From AP-15 sp963700185 (GTDB lineage Bacteria > Pseudomonadota > Alphaproteobacteria > ATCC43930 > CGMCC-115725): DNA of 64,000 bases. Positions 9,082 through 17,747 of the stretch are shown here, one piece after another. Made by a program: the position numbers and the translations under genes. Each line of letters opens with the position of its first letter. Position 1 is the stretch's first letter. Under the pieces are notes generated by a model. That model ran no database searches, was not told the DNA's origin, and was given only the letters and a program-made list of their open reading frames with translations. The stretch is taken from positions 186,001-250,000 of the forward strand of contig CAVOWP010000012.1 of assembly GCA_963700185.1 (NCBI GenBank), written 5' to 3'.

Positions 9082-9540
9082 CTATTTTTGTCCCGTGCCG
9101 CGGTCGAAATTGCTCGCGCCGGAGGAATTGGTCATGGAGCCGGTTCCTGCGCTCTTTGGCGGCATGCTGGATCCCTCGCTCCCGACGCCGGTGTTGCCGA
9201 TCAGCGCGTCCGCGGTCTGTTGATCAAGCGTCGCGGTCCCCTCGAGACCGTTGCTCTCTTGGAACCCCAAAAGCGCCTGCTTGGTCTCCGGGCCTACGAC
9301 GCCGTCGAGCGAGCCATTGTAGAGCCCCATCGTGTGAAGCTCTACTTGTGCCCACCGGATGTCGTCTTTTGAAAGATTGGCGGCATTTAGCCAATGATGC
9401 AAGGCTCCGGACGCCGAGGGCATGCTCCCTACCGGATTCGGAACATCATCAGCGTCCGCCGCAAAATCCAGAGCGGCGCCGCCGATCCCCAATGCCAATA
9501 CCGATGCCGTGCCAAGGATCAATTTTCTCATCATGATCAT
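9082..9540 (-). CDS. Secreted peptidoglycan-binding-domain protein
   Basis: A 152-residue exported protein. The N-terminus MIMMRKLILGTASVLALGIG is a signal peptide. Residues about 55-115 form a PG_binding_1 repeat: WAQVELHTMGLYNGSLDGVV, then GPETKQALLGFQESNGL and LDQQTADALIG. The C-terminus is a Gly/Ser-rich low-complexity tail. Such proteins sit in the periplasm against peptidoglycan; no catalytic domain is present. It converges on the Rieske gene with 5 bp between stops. Three in-frame ATGs within ten bases make the exact start uncertain by up to three codons. Confidence 0.75.
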   Translation of the reverse strand: MIMMRKLILGTASVLALGIGGAALDFAADADDVPNPVGSMPSASGALHHWLNAANLSKDDIRWAQVELHTMGLYNGSLDGVVGPETKQALLGFQESNGLEGTATLDQQTADALIGNTGVGSEGSSMPPKSAGTGSMTNSSGASNFDRGTGQK

Positions 9541-9732
9541 CCCCGGTGCCGTAAGTTGGTAAATAGTCGAGCTACTATTCAGAACAAACTAGGCCCCAGC
9601 TGCGTTCCTCGCGAGCGCTTGTGTCAGATTTGGGACAAGCGGCATGGGTCTCTAAGTGTGTGAGTACTAATCCGGCCTTGTAGCGGCGCCGCCGGCACGC
9701 CTATCCTCATCCTCGCAAAGGAGGACGATCCC

Positions 9733-10783
9733 ATGGCATCCGACGGACGGAACGATCAACGTTCTTATCTATATCTCGGCTTGGCGGGCGAAACCGGACC
9801 GGGCAGGCCGGTGCATACCGGTCTCTGCCGCCTCGCCGACGACAGCGACGAATGGGAGCTTCTGCAGCGCGGCCTGCCCGAGGCGCCGGCGGTGCGCGCG
9901 CTCGCGGTGCATCCGCTGCGGCCCGAGATCGTCTATGCCGGCACGCAGTCCGGTCCCTACCGCAGCGCCGATCATGGCGAGCATTGGGAGAAGGTCGACG
10001 CTGCCCGACCACGGCCTGCCGGTATGGTCGGTGCTGTTTCACCCGCACGATCCCGATGTGATGTTCATCGGCTACGAGAATTGCGAGATCTACCGCAGCG
10101 ACGATGCCGGTGAGCATTGGGCCCGGCTGCCGGTCAGCGTGCGGTTCCCGGAGATCACCACGGCGCCAGGGGCGAACCCGGCAAAGCGGGTGCTGAAGAT
10201 GGATGCCAGCGCCGCCGAGCCCGAGCTGCTCTACGCCGCGATCGAGGTCGGCGGCACCCTGCGCTCGACCGACGGCGGCGAGCATTGGGAAAATCTGAGC
10301 CATGGCCAATACGTCAACGACGATACCGTCGACATGCACGGCGTTCTGGCCAGCCGCTGGCGGCCGAACTCGGTCTACGCGATCGGACGGGCCGGCATGT
10401 TCCACAGCGCCGACGGCGGCGACCACTGGCGGACCGTGCCGCTCGAGCCGATGAACGCAAAGGGTCAGATCTATTGCCGCGACATCCGCGAGGTGCCCGG
10501 CAACCCGCGCAAGCTCTGGGTAGCGGCGGGAGGCGGCTTTCAGAGCGATGTCGGCGTACTGCTGAAGAGCTCCGACGGCGGCGACAGCTGGACCCGCGTC
10601 GATATCGGACTGAAGCCGCCGCACACGATGTTCGCCCTGGCCTTCGACGAGCGTCGGCCGGCCCATATGTCCTGCGCCACCAATGGCGGCGAGGTCTACA
10701 GCAGCCGCGACGGCGGCGAGACCTGGATCACCCATCCGCGGCCCCCGGGCGGCACGCAGGTCTACGCTCTGGCCCGCGGCTGA
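9733..10783 (+). CDS. BNR/Asp-box beta-propeller protein (frameshift near 9997)
   Basis: A predicted beta-propeller of about 350 residues built from sialidase-type Asp boxes (S-x-D-x-G-x-x-W): YRSADHGEHWEKV, YRSDDAGEHWARL, LRSTDGGEHWENL, FHSADGGDHWRTV, LKSSDGGDSWTRV and YSSRDGGETWITH. It resembles the photosystem-assembly-like / VPS10-like propeller proteins found as stand-alone genes. No signal peptide is seen, so it is probably cytoplasmic, and no catalytic residue pattern of a true sialidase is evident. AAGGAGGACGATCCC precedes the ATG. The frame shifts by +1 near 9997 between EKV and TLPDHGLPVWSV. Confidence 0.72.
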
Positions 10784-10859
10784 GAGCGCGCAGCTCATGG
10801 TCCACCTCGCTCAGTGGGTACGTACATTCCAAGTCGATCTTGCCCTGGCAGGTGAACGC

Positions 10860-11129
10860 ATGCGGCTTGAACCGAAATTCCTGTTCGATCTCGACGGGAC
10901 CTTGGTCGACAGCGTCTATCAGCATGTCCGGGCATGGCGGGAGGCATCGGACGCGGAGGGGATCGAGCTCTCGATCTGGCGCATTCACCGCAAGATCGGC
11001 ATCAGCGGCGGTCTGTTCACCGATCTACTCTTCAGGTCGACCGGCCTCGAGCGCAGCGGCGCCGCTCGGGTCTATGAAGATCCAGCCGATCTGCTCGAAC
11101 ACGTCGACGAGGTCGGCGGCCGGCGTTGA
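10860..11129 (+). pseudogene. HAD-superfamily hydrolase with a large internal in-frame deletion
   Basis: An 89-residue remnant of a phosphatase normally about 220-230 residues long. The N-terminus is intact: LFDLDGTLVDSVYQHVRAW carries the nucleophile and acid/base Asp pair, followed by the cap region GIELSIWRIHRKIGISGGLF. After LLFRSTG the sequence jumps to LERSGAARVYEDPADLLEHV, which resembles the extreme C-terminus of the same family. The middle, with the Ser/Thr, Lys and GDxxxD motifs, is absent, so it cannot be a working HAD phosphatase. Reading frame is kept across the junction. Either a real deletion or an assembly collapse; I cannot decide from sequence. Confidence 0.65.
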
Positions 11130-11219
11130 GCTTCGCGCAGCCCGGCATCTAACCCACGGGGAACCCTCGCCCGCCGCCCTCGTGTTTTCCTGAACAGGGG
11201 AACACAATCGGGAAGCAGC

Positions 11220-11423
11220 ATTGGCCCGGCAATCGTCAAAACCGAATGCGGCGCCGACCAGGCCTTCGCCAAAGCCGCCCGGCTTGGGGTGGGTTGTCGC
11301 GCGCAATCGGCGGTCGCCGATCGCTTGGGCGTGGAGACCGATATCGACGCCGAAGTCGACGAACTGAAACAAGACGTAGCCCCGGAGGCGGTCTTGGATG
11401 AAATAGAGGAGCGCCGGCAATGA
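11220..11423 (+). other. Coding-like open stretch without a clear start
   Basis: The frame ending at the TGA at 11421-11423 reads IGPAIVKTECGADQAFAKAA, then RLGVGCRAQSAVADRLGVET and an acidic DIDAEVDELKQDVAPEAVLD. It has amino-acid make-up like a real protein and its stop abuts the ATG of the next gene. No ATG or well-placed GTG opens it; the same frame runs back without a stop to the HAD stop at 11129. It may be a frameshifted or truncated small gene. The rest of 11130-11219 shows nothing recognisable. Confidence 0.3.
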
Positions 11424-11690
11424 ATGACGATCCCGCCGCCAGCGATCGACATCGTCGAGGAGCACGGCTCCTTTCTCCTGATCCGCGCCGGATCCCGTTT
11501 TGCCGTCGTCGAAAGGCGGGCCGGCCGGATTTATCCGATGCTGGCCGAGGACGGGAAGGCGAGCCGATCGACCGCGGAAGACTTGGCGAAGGTGATGGCG
11601 GAGGAGGGTTCGCTCTCTGAACCAGAGGCGCGCCGGCTCTTCAAGGAACTCAGCGAGCGTGGCGATCGTCTCGCTCGCGTGCTTCGGTAG
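11424..11690 (+). CDS. Small conserved-type hypothetical protein
   Basis: 88 residues. The sequence MTIPPPAIDIVEEHGSFLLI leads into a short beta-rich half (IRAGSRFAVVERRAGRIYPM) and a helical second half, LSEPEARRLFKELSERGDRL. No known motif is recognised. An AGGAG sequence lies about 12 nt upstream, and the ATG directly follows the stop of the preceding open stretch, so the two may form a pair. It converges with the aminotransferase, 13 bp apart. Function unknown. Confidence 0.55.
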   Translation: MTIPPPAIDIVEEHGSFLLIRAGSRFAVVERRAGRIYPMLAEDGKASRSTAEDLAKVMAEEGSLSEPEARRLFKELSERGDRLARVLR

Positions 11691-11703
11691 GGCAGGGGAG
11701 GGG

Positions 11704-12995
11704 TCAACCGGTGGCCAGGACTTCGATTGCCGAGGTCCATGCGTCGCAGGTGTGCCGGATATCGTCCGGCGTGTGGGCGAGCGACACGTAGTATTTCTGC
11801 TCGCCCTTCAGACTGCCGCGCTCGCGCAGCAGCGCATTGAACCGGCGCAACATCTCGCCGTCGCCCCGCAAAGCGCCGCGATAGTCGCGCACCGGTTCGC
11901 CGCTGAACACGGCGTCGAACAGCGGCGGTTCGCCGATCACCTGCGCGGCCACTCCGTTCGCCTTCAGCAGCTCGGCGAGAGCGCCCATCAGCTCGCGGCC
12001 GGTGGCGAAGATGCGCTCGTAAGCTCCCGGCCGCTTCAGGATTTCGAGGGTGGCGAGCCCGGCCGCCGCTGCGACCGGGATTGCCGGACAACGTGCCGAC
12101 CTGCATCAGAAATCCGTCGTCGCCGACGGCGCTGCGGTCGAAATGGGCCATGATCTCGGCGCGCCCGGCGATCGCCGCGAGAGGAAAGCCGCCGCCGATC
12201 ACCTTGCCGAGCGTGCAGAGGTCGGGGACCACGCCGTAATATTCCTGCGCGCCGCCATAAGCGAGGCGGAAGCCGGTCACGACCTCGTCGAAGATCAAGA
12301 CGACGCCGTTTTCCGCCGTGATCTTGCGCAGCCCTTCGAGAAAGCCGGGTGCTGGCGGGATGATGCGCTGGAAGGGCTCGACAATCACGCCGGCCAGCTC
12401 GTCCTCTGTGCTCGCGTACGAGGCCGGCGACGACTTCGAGGTCGTTGAACGGCGCGACCAGGATCTCGTCGCGCAGGCTGCGCGGGATGCCGGCCGAATC
12501 CGGGATCGGCTGCGGGAAGTTGCCGGGTCGCTTTGGGGCGAGGCTCATCAGCGAATAGTCGCTCATGCCGTGGTAGCCGCCCTCGAATTTGATGATCTTG
12601 TCGCGCCTGCGGAAAGCGCGCGCGGCGCGCATCGCGTAGAGGTCCGCCTCGGACCCGGTGCTGACGAAACGGACCTGCTCGGCGCACGGCACTGCGTCGA
12701 CAATGGCTTCGGCGAGCTCGATCCCGTACCGGTTGTTGGCGAAAAAGGTCGTGCCCTTGGCGACGACTGCCTGCGCGGCGGCGGTCACCTCGGGGTGGGC
12801 GTGACCGACCAGCATCGGGCCGGAACCCAGCAGGAAATCGACGTATTCCTTGCCGCTCTCGTCCCACACCCGCCCGCCGCGGCCCTCGCGGATCACGACG
12901 TCGCCGGGAAAGTTGCCGAAGCTGCCGCCGGGGAGAACGCGTTTGGCCTTCTCGATCAGCCCCAGCTCGGTATCCCTTTCCTCAGCCGCGCTCAC
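11704..12995 (-). CDS. Class III PLP aminotransferase, glutamate-1-semialdehyde aminomutase-like (two frameshifts)
   Basis: Fold-type I PLP enzyme of about 430 residues after correction. Signatures: KRVLPGGSFGNFPGDVVI at the start, LLGSGPMLVGHAHPEV, the cofactor region FVSTGSEADLYAMRAARAF, LIFDEVVTGFR with the PLP-nitrogen Asp, and the Schiff-base Lys in LCTLGKVIGGGFPLAA. Breaks lie near 12410 (REH / EDELAGVIVEPFQR) and near 12082 (LSGNP / VAAAAGLATLEIL); each is repaired by removing one base. The start is a GTG at 12995 behind GAGGAGG, overlapping the stop of the TauD-family gene. True GSAM acts in haem synthesis, but the dioxygenase partner suggests another amino-acid substrate. Confidence 0.82.
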
Positions 12996-13885
12996 GCCAT
13001 CGCCTCCTCTGTTGCGAGACAGCCGTCGGGGACGATATGGCGCTCGCGGGAAAGAAAGATCGTCGTCCGCTTCATCAGACGGCGCGCCGTCGGGTCGAAC
13101 GGTTCCCGTCGATGCATCGTCGAGCCGTTGTCCCACATCACGACATCGCCGACTTGCCAGTCGTGGCGATAAACAAACTCGGGCCGGGTCGCGAAACTGT
13201 AGATTTCGTCGAGGAGAGCGGAGCCCGATGCGTCGTCCATTCCCTCGATCCCAACTGTCGTCGTGGAATCGAGATAGAGCGCCTTTCTGCCCGTCGCCGG
13301 ATGGGTGTGAACCAGCGGATGCAAAACGGGCGGTGTCTTGCGTTTTGCTTCCGACGAGATCACGCGGTCGACCCCCTGATAGCCGGCCAGCCGCTTTACG
13401 TAGCTGAAGACCCCAAGCCGGCCCTCGACCAACCGCTTGAGCCGGTCGGGCAATCCAGCGTAGGCGCCGGCCAAATCAACCCATGAGGTCGTGCCGCCTT
13501 CGGGCGGCAGCTCGACCGCGTAGAGCGCGGCACCGGTCGCCGGGTTCATCATGTAGGACTGGTCGGAATGCCATTGGAGCTCGCCGTCGCCGAGACCGCC
13601 GATCGGGTTACCCTGTCCATCCTTGAGGTTGGAGATGAGACCGATTTCCGGGACGACAGGGGAAGCCCACTCGGTGCGGACAACGCGTTCGAGCGGGCCG
13701 AAGAGGGCGCTGAAATCGGCCAGCTCGCGCTCGGAGAGAGCCTGGCGGCGAAACACCAATACCGGGTGATGCGCCCACAGATCGCGAAGCTGATCGACTG
13801 TCGAATCGTCCAGCGGCTCCCAGAGACGCAATCCCAGCACTTCGCGAGCAAAGCTGTCGTCCAGCGGACGGGTCTCCAGTGACAT
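12992..13885 (-). CDS. TauD/TfdA-family 2-oxoglutarate-dependent dioxygenase
   Basis: A 297-residue non-heme iron dioxygenase. Iron ligands are H106-x-D108 (LQWHSDQSYM) and H258 (DNGSTMHRREPFD); R269 in the PTARRLMKRTT segment should bind 2-oxoglutarate. The N-terminal MSLETRPLDDSFAREVLGLR and the RVVRTEW segment fit taurine/2,4-D dioxygenase relatives, but substrate residues cannot be assigned. The start at 13885 follows CTGGAGGAG. Its stop overlaps the GTG start of the class III aminotransferase (GTGA), indicating coupled translation and a shared pathway. The longer open frame upstream runs into the 3' end of clpB and is not used. Confidence 0.87.
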   Translation of the reverse strand: MSLETRPLDDSFAREVLGLRLWEPLDDSTVDQLRDLWAHHPVLVFRRQALSERELADFSALFGPLERVVRTEWASPVVPEIGLISNLKDGQGNPIGGLGDGELQWHSDQSYMMNPATGAALYAVELPPEGGTTSWVDLAGAYAGLPDRLKRLVEGRLGVFSYVKRLAGYQGVDRVISSEAKRKTPPVLHPLVHTHPATGRKALYLDSTTTVGIEGMDDASGSALLDEIYSFATRPEFVYRHDWQVGDVVMWDNGSTMHRREPFDPTARRLMKRTTIFLSRERHIVPDGCLATEEAMA

Positions 13886-14000
13886 TCGGTTCTCCTCCAG
13901 TAATTCCGGGACGGCCTGCAGGGCCGGGCCCGAATCCATGACACAGCCCATCGTAGCGTCGAGGCCGGGGTGAGGTTGGGCGCGCCGAGGCCCGGCACCA

Positions 14001-16624
14001 TTATTGCGCGGCGTGGCGCGGGTCTTCGAGGTCTTCGTCGTGCCCGACCGACTGCAAGCAGCAGGCCGAGCGGGCTCGCGGTGACCCGGACGGTGTCGCC
14101 GTCGCGGATCTCGCCGGCAAGGATCTTCTCGGCGAGCGGGTTCTGCAATTCGCGCTGGATGACCCGCTTCAATGGCCGCGCGCCGTAGACCGGGTCGTAG
14201 CCGGCGTTGGCGAGCCATTTCTTGGCATCGGCGTCGATGTCGAGCGTGACCTTGCGGTCCTCGAGCAGCTTTTCCAGTTGCGCCAATTGGATGTCGACGA
14301 TGCCCACCATGTCGTCGCGCGACAGGCGGCGGAACAAGAGGATCTCGTCGAGGCGGTTGAGGAACTCCGGGCGGAAGGCGGCGCGCACCGCCTCCATGAC
14401 CTGGCCGCGCACCGCGTCGACCGCCTGGCCGTCGGGCAGGCTCGCGAGGTACTCGCTGCCGAGGTTCGAGGTCAGCACGATGAGCGTGTTGCGGAAATCG
14501 ACGGTGCGGCCCTGCCCGTCGGTCAGCCGCCCGTCATCGAGCACCTGCAGCAATACGTTGAACACGTCGGGGTGGGCCTTTTCGACTTCGTCGAACAGGA
14601 TCACCTGGTAGGGGCGGCGGCGCACCGCCTCGGTCAGGCTGCCGCCTTCCTCATAGCCGACATAGCCCGGGCGGCGCACCGATGAGGCGCGCGACCGAGT
14701 GCTTCTCCATGTATTCCGACATGTCGATGCGCACCATCGCGCGCTCGTCGTCGAACAGGAACGCGGCCAGCGCCTTGGTCAATTCGGTCTTGCCGACGCC
14801 GGTCGGCCCCAGGAACAGGAACGAGCCGATCGGCCGGTTCGGGTCCTGCAAGCCGGCGCGCGCCCGCCGCACCGCCTGCGACACCGCGGCGATCGCCTCG
14901 TCCTGGCCGACGACACGGGCTTTCAGGGCGTCCTCCATGTGCAACAGCTTGCCGCGCTCGCCTTCGAGCATCTTTTCGACCGGCACCCCGGTCCAGCGCG
15001 ACACGACCCCGGCGATCTGCTCGGCGGTGACCGCCTCCTCGCCCAACATGCTGCGCCCTTCCTTGGCCTCGGCCTCGGCGAGCCGCTTTTCGAGGTCGGG
15101 GATGATGCCGTAGGCGAGCTCGCCGGCGCGGGTCCAGTCGCCGCGGCGCTGCACCTGCTCCAATTCGATGCGCGCCTGCTCCAGCTGCTCCTTCAATTTC
15201 TGCGCGCTGGCGAGCTTCTGCTTTTCGGCCTGCCACTGCGCGGTCAGTTCGGCCGATTGCTGCTCGAGCTGGGTCAATTCCTGCTCGAGCCGCTGCAGGC
15301 GCTCGCGCGAGGCTGGGTCGGTCTCCTTCTTCAGCGCCTCGCGCTCGATCTTCAACTGCACGATGCGACGGTCGAGCTCGTCCAATTCCTCGGGCTTGGA
15401 GTCGATCGTCATGCGCAGCCGCGCCGAGGCCTCGTCCATCAGATCGATCGCCTTGTCGGGCAGAAAGCGGTCGGTGATGTAGCGGTTGGCGAGGGTCGCC
15501 GCGGCGACGATCGCGCCGTCGGTGATGCGCACCCCGTGGTGCAATTCGTATTTCTCCTTGATGCCCCGCAGGATCGAGATCGTGTCCTCGACCGAGGGCT
15601 CGCCGACATAGATCGGTTGAAAGCGGCGCTCGAGCGCGGCGTCCTTCTCGATGTTCTTGCGGTATTCGTCGAGCGTTGTGGCGCCGACGCAATGCAACTC
15701 GCCGCGCGCCAGGGCCGGCTTCAGCATGTTGGAGGCGTCCATCGCGCCTTCCGCCTTGCCGGCGCCGACGAGGGTGTGCAATTCGTCGATGAACAGGATG
15801 ATGCCGTCGGCGCCTGAGGTGACTTCCTGCAGTACCGCCTTCAGCCGCTCCTCGAATTCGCCGCGGTATTTGCTGCCGGCCAAGAGTGAGCCGAGATCGA
15901 GCGCCAGCAATTTCTTGTTCTTCAGGCTCTCCGGCACGTCGCCATTGACGATGCGCTGCGCCAGACCCTCGACAATTGCGGTCTTGCCGACGCCGGGCTC
16001 GCCGATCAATACCGGATTATTCTTGGTGCGCCGCGACAGGACCTGGATCGTCCGGCGGATCTCCTCGTCGCGGCCGATGACCGGGTCGAGCTTGCCCTCG
16101 CGCGCGGCTTCGGTCAGGTCGCGGGTATATTTCTTTAAGGCGTCGTAGCCTTCCTCGGCCGAGGCGCTGTCGGCCTTGCGGCCCTTGCGCACCTCCTCGA
16201 TCGCCCGGTTGAGGCTCTGTGCGTCGACCCGCGCCGCCGCCAACGCCTTCGCCGCGCCCGTCCCGGCAGCCGCCGCAAGCGCGAGCAAGAGCCGCTCGAC
16301 CGTCACGAAGCTGTCGCCGGCGCGCTGCGCCAATTGCTCGGCCTGCTCGAAGACCCGCGCCAATTCGGGTGACATATAGACCTGCCCCGCCCCGGATCCC
16401 TCGACCTTCGGGAGCCGGTCGAGCTCAGCGTCAACCGCCTGCAGCGCCGCCTTCGGGTCACCCCCGGCGGCGCGGATGAGGTTGGCGCACAGCCCCTCGC
16501 TATCCTCGAGCAGCACCTTCAAGAGGTGTTCCGGCGTCAGCCGCTGATGGCCGCGGCGCAGCGCCATCGTTTGCGCCGATTGCAGAAAACCCTTCGCCCG
16601 ATCGGTGTATTTCTCGAATTCCAT
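14001..16624 (-). CDS. clpB: ClpB disaggregase (two frameshifts, near 14668 and 14045)
   Basis: Hsp100 ATPase that works with DnaK to rescue aggregated proteins. The order is complete: Clp N-domain (about 1-145), first AAA+ with Walker A GEPGVGKTAIVEG near residue 210 and Walker B ILFIDELHTLVGAG, a coiled-coil middle domain rich in E/Q/L/R, second AAA+ with GPTGVGKTELTKALA and VILFDEVEKAHPDV, then the D2 small domain ending GDTVRVTASPLG. One extra C near 14668 (IGAPPG / YVGYEEGG) and one extra base near 14045 break the frame; with both removed the protein has about 870 residues and ends at the TAA at 14001. Insertion error is the likeliest cause in so conserved a gene. Confidence 0.93.
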
Positions 16625-16888
16625 AACCCAAACCTCGTGTCCGCTGAGTGGCCCACTGCGCCGCCGTCCGTCAGACCGGCAGCCGAGTTATCCGTGATAA
16701 TCAATAAATGGGCCGGCCGACTAATCTGGGCAACCGGCATCGCTGCGCCGCTCAGAACCCGGCAAGCGATCCGTAATATTGCCAAACTCCCATAATAACA
16801 TGCCGCCCAGAGTTGGTGCCCGAGCCGGGTTTGTTCGCGACGGAGAAGGAGAAGCTATTCTACTTTGAGGAGAAATCCCGCTGCTGAT

Positions 16889-16906
16889 TCGCTGCAGATG
16901 CAGCGA
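16889..16906 (-). terminator. Hairpin downstream of ruvX
   Basis: TCGCTGCA-GA-TGCAGCGA is a perfect 8-bp stem with a 2-nt loop, 38 bp beyond the ruvX stop. No T-run follows on the minus strand, so it is a weak terminator at best. The rest of the 16625-16943 gap before clpB is AT-richer around 16690-16710 and should contain the clpB promoter, but I see no convincing heat-shock boxes. Confidence 0.35.
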
Positions 16907-16943
16907 CCAGCTTTTCATCATCAAACCGCAAGTTGAGATACGG

Positions 16944-17411
16944 TCAAACCGGCTGGCCGAGAAAATCGAGGCAGCCTTGCAGGATGTAGGCGGCGGCGAC
17001 GCGGTCGACGATTGCGCCGCGGCGCTTGCGGGTCAGGTCGGCAGCGATCATTTCTCGGGTAACCGCGGCGGTGGAGAGGCGCTCGTCCCACAGCACGACC
17101 GGCAAATCACGCAGAGCGGCCAGATTTCTCGCGAACTGGCGTACCGACTGGGTGCGCGGCCCATCGGTGCCGGCGAGGGTCAGCGGCAAGCCGATGACGA
17201 GGCCGGCAACGCCATGGGCATCGATCAGCGCCATGAGGCGCGCCATATCCTCGCGAAAGCGGCGCCGCCGGATCGTCTCCAGCGGAGTGGCGATGACCCG
17301 GCGGGTGTCCGACAAGGCGAGGCCGATCGTCTTGGTTCCGACGTCGAGGCCCATCAGCCGTGCCCCGGCCGGCACCGCATCGCGCAGTTCCAAAGGATTG
17401 CTTAGGATCAC
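16944..17411 (-). CDS. ruvX: RuvX/YqgF-family Holliday-junction resolvase-like nuclease
   Basis: A 155-residue RNase H-fold protein implicated in 16S rRNA 5' maturation and Holliday junction processing. Motifs: MGLDVGTKTIGLALSDTRRV with the first catalytic Asp, GLVIGLPLTLAGTDGPRTQ, then VVLWDERLSTAAVT with the second acidic site, and the last Asp in GAIVDRVAAAYILQGCLDF. The start is a GTG at 17411, giving VILSNPLELRDAV, the usual N-terminus of alphaproteobacterial members. It is divergent from gatC with 48 bp between starts. Confidence 0.9.
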   Translation of the reverse strand: MILSNPLELRDAVPAGARLMGLDVGTKTIGLALSDTRRVIATPLETIRRRRFREDMARLMALIDAHGVAGLVIGLPLTLAGTDGPRTQSVRQFARNLAALRDLPVVLWDERLSTAAVTREMIAADLTRKRRGAIVDRVAAAYILQGCLDFLGQPV

Positions 17412-17459
17412 AACCGATGATAGCTCGTTTTGACCGCCCGCTGCGGGGATGTTGAAAGC

Positions 17460-17747
17460 ATGGCATTGGACAAAGCCGCCGTCGCGCATATTGCGGCGCT
17501 GGCGCGAATCAGGCTTTCCGAAGACGAGCTGGACCCGTTGGCGAACGAGCTTTCGTACATTCTGACCTGGATGGAGCAGCTGAACGAGATCGACACATCC
17601 GGGGTAGCCCCGATGGCGAGCGTCGCGGCGACCGGACTGCCGATGCGGCCGGACGAGGTGACCGACGGCAACCGTCGAGAGGAAATTCTCGCCAATGCCC
17701 CACGCACGGTTCGCGGGTTCTTTGTCGTCCCGAAGGTGGTCGAGTGA
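17460..17747 (+). CDS. gatC: Aspartyl/glutamyl-tRNA amidotransferase subunit C
   Basis: A 95-residue subunit that wraps between GatA and GatB and stabilises the transamidosome, which makes Gln-tRNA (and Asn-tRNA) from misacylated tRNA. The pattern MALDKAAVAHIAALARIRLS followed by helix FPLANEL-like sequence DPLANELSYILTWMEQLNEI, then VAPMASV and the PLRPDEV-equivalent MRPDEV is diagnostic. The ATG at 17460 is preferred over an in-frame start ten codons upstream. Its TGA overlaps the GTG of gatA. Confidence 0.95.
   Translation: MALDKAAVAHIAALARIRLSEDELDPLANELSYILTWMEQLNEIDTSGVAPMASVAATGLPMRPDEVTDGNRREEILANAPRTVRGFFVVPKVVE

Noticed and set aside
14699..15817. 372-codon plus-strand frame
   Set aside because: Antisense shadow of clpB with Leu/Gly/Arg-rich nonsense composition.
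16704..16734. Possible sigma-32 promoter (GTTGCCC, 15 bp, CCCATTTAT) before clpB
   Set aside because: The -10-like half is good but the -35 half shares little with CTTGAA; a genome-trained model would be needed.
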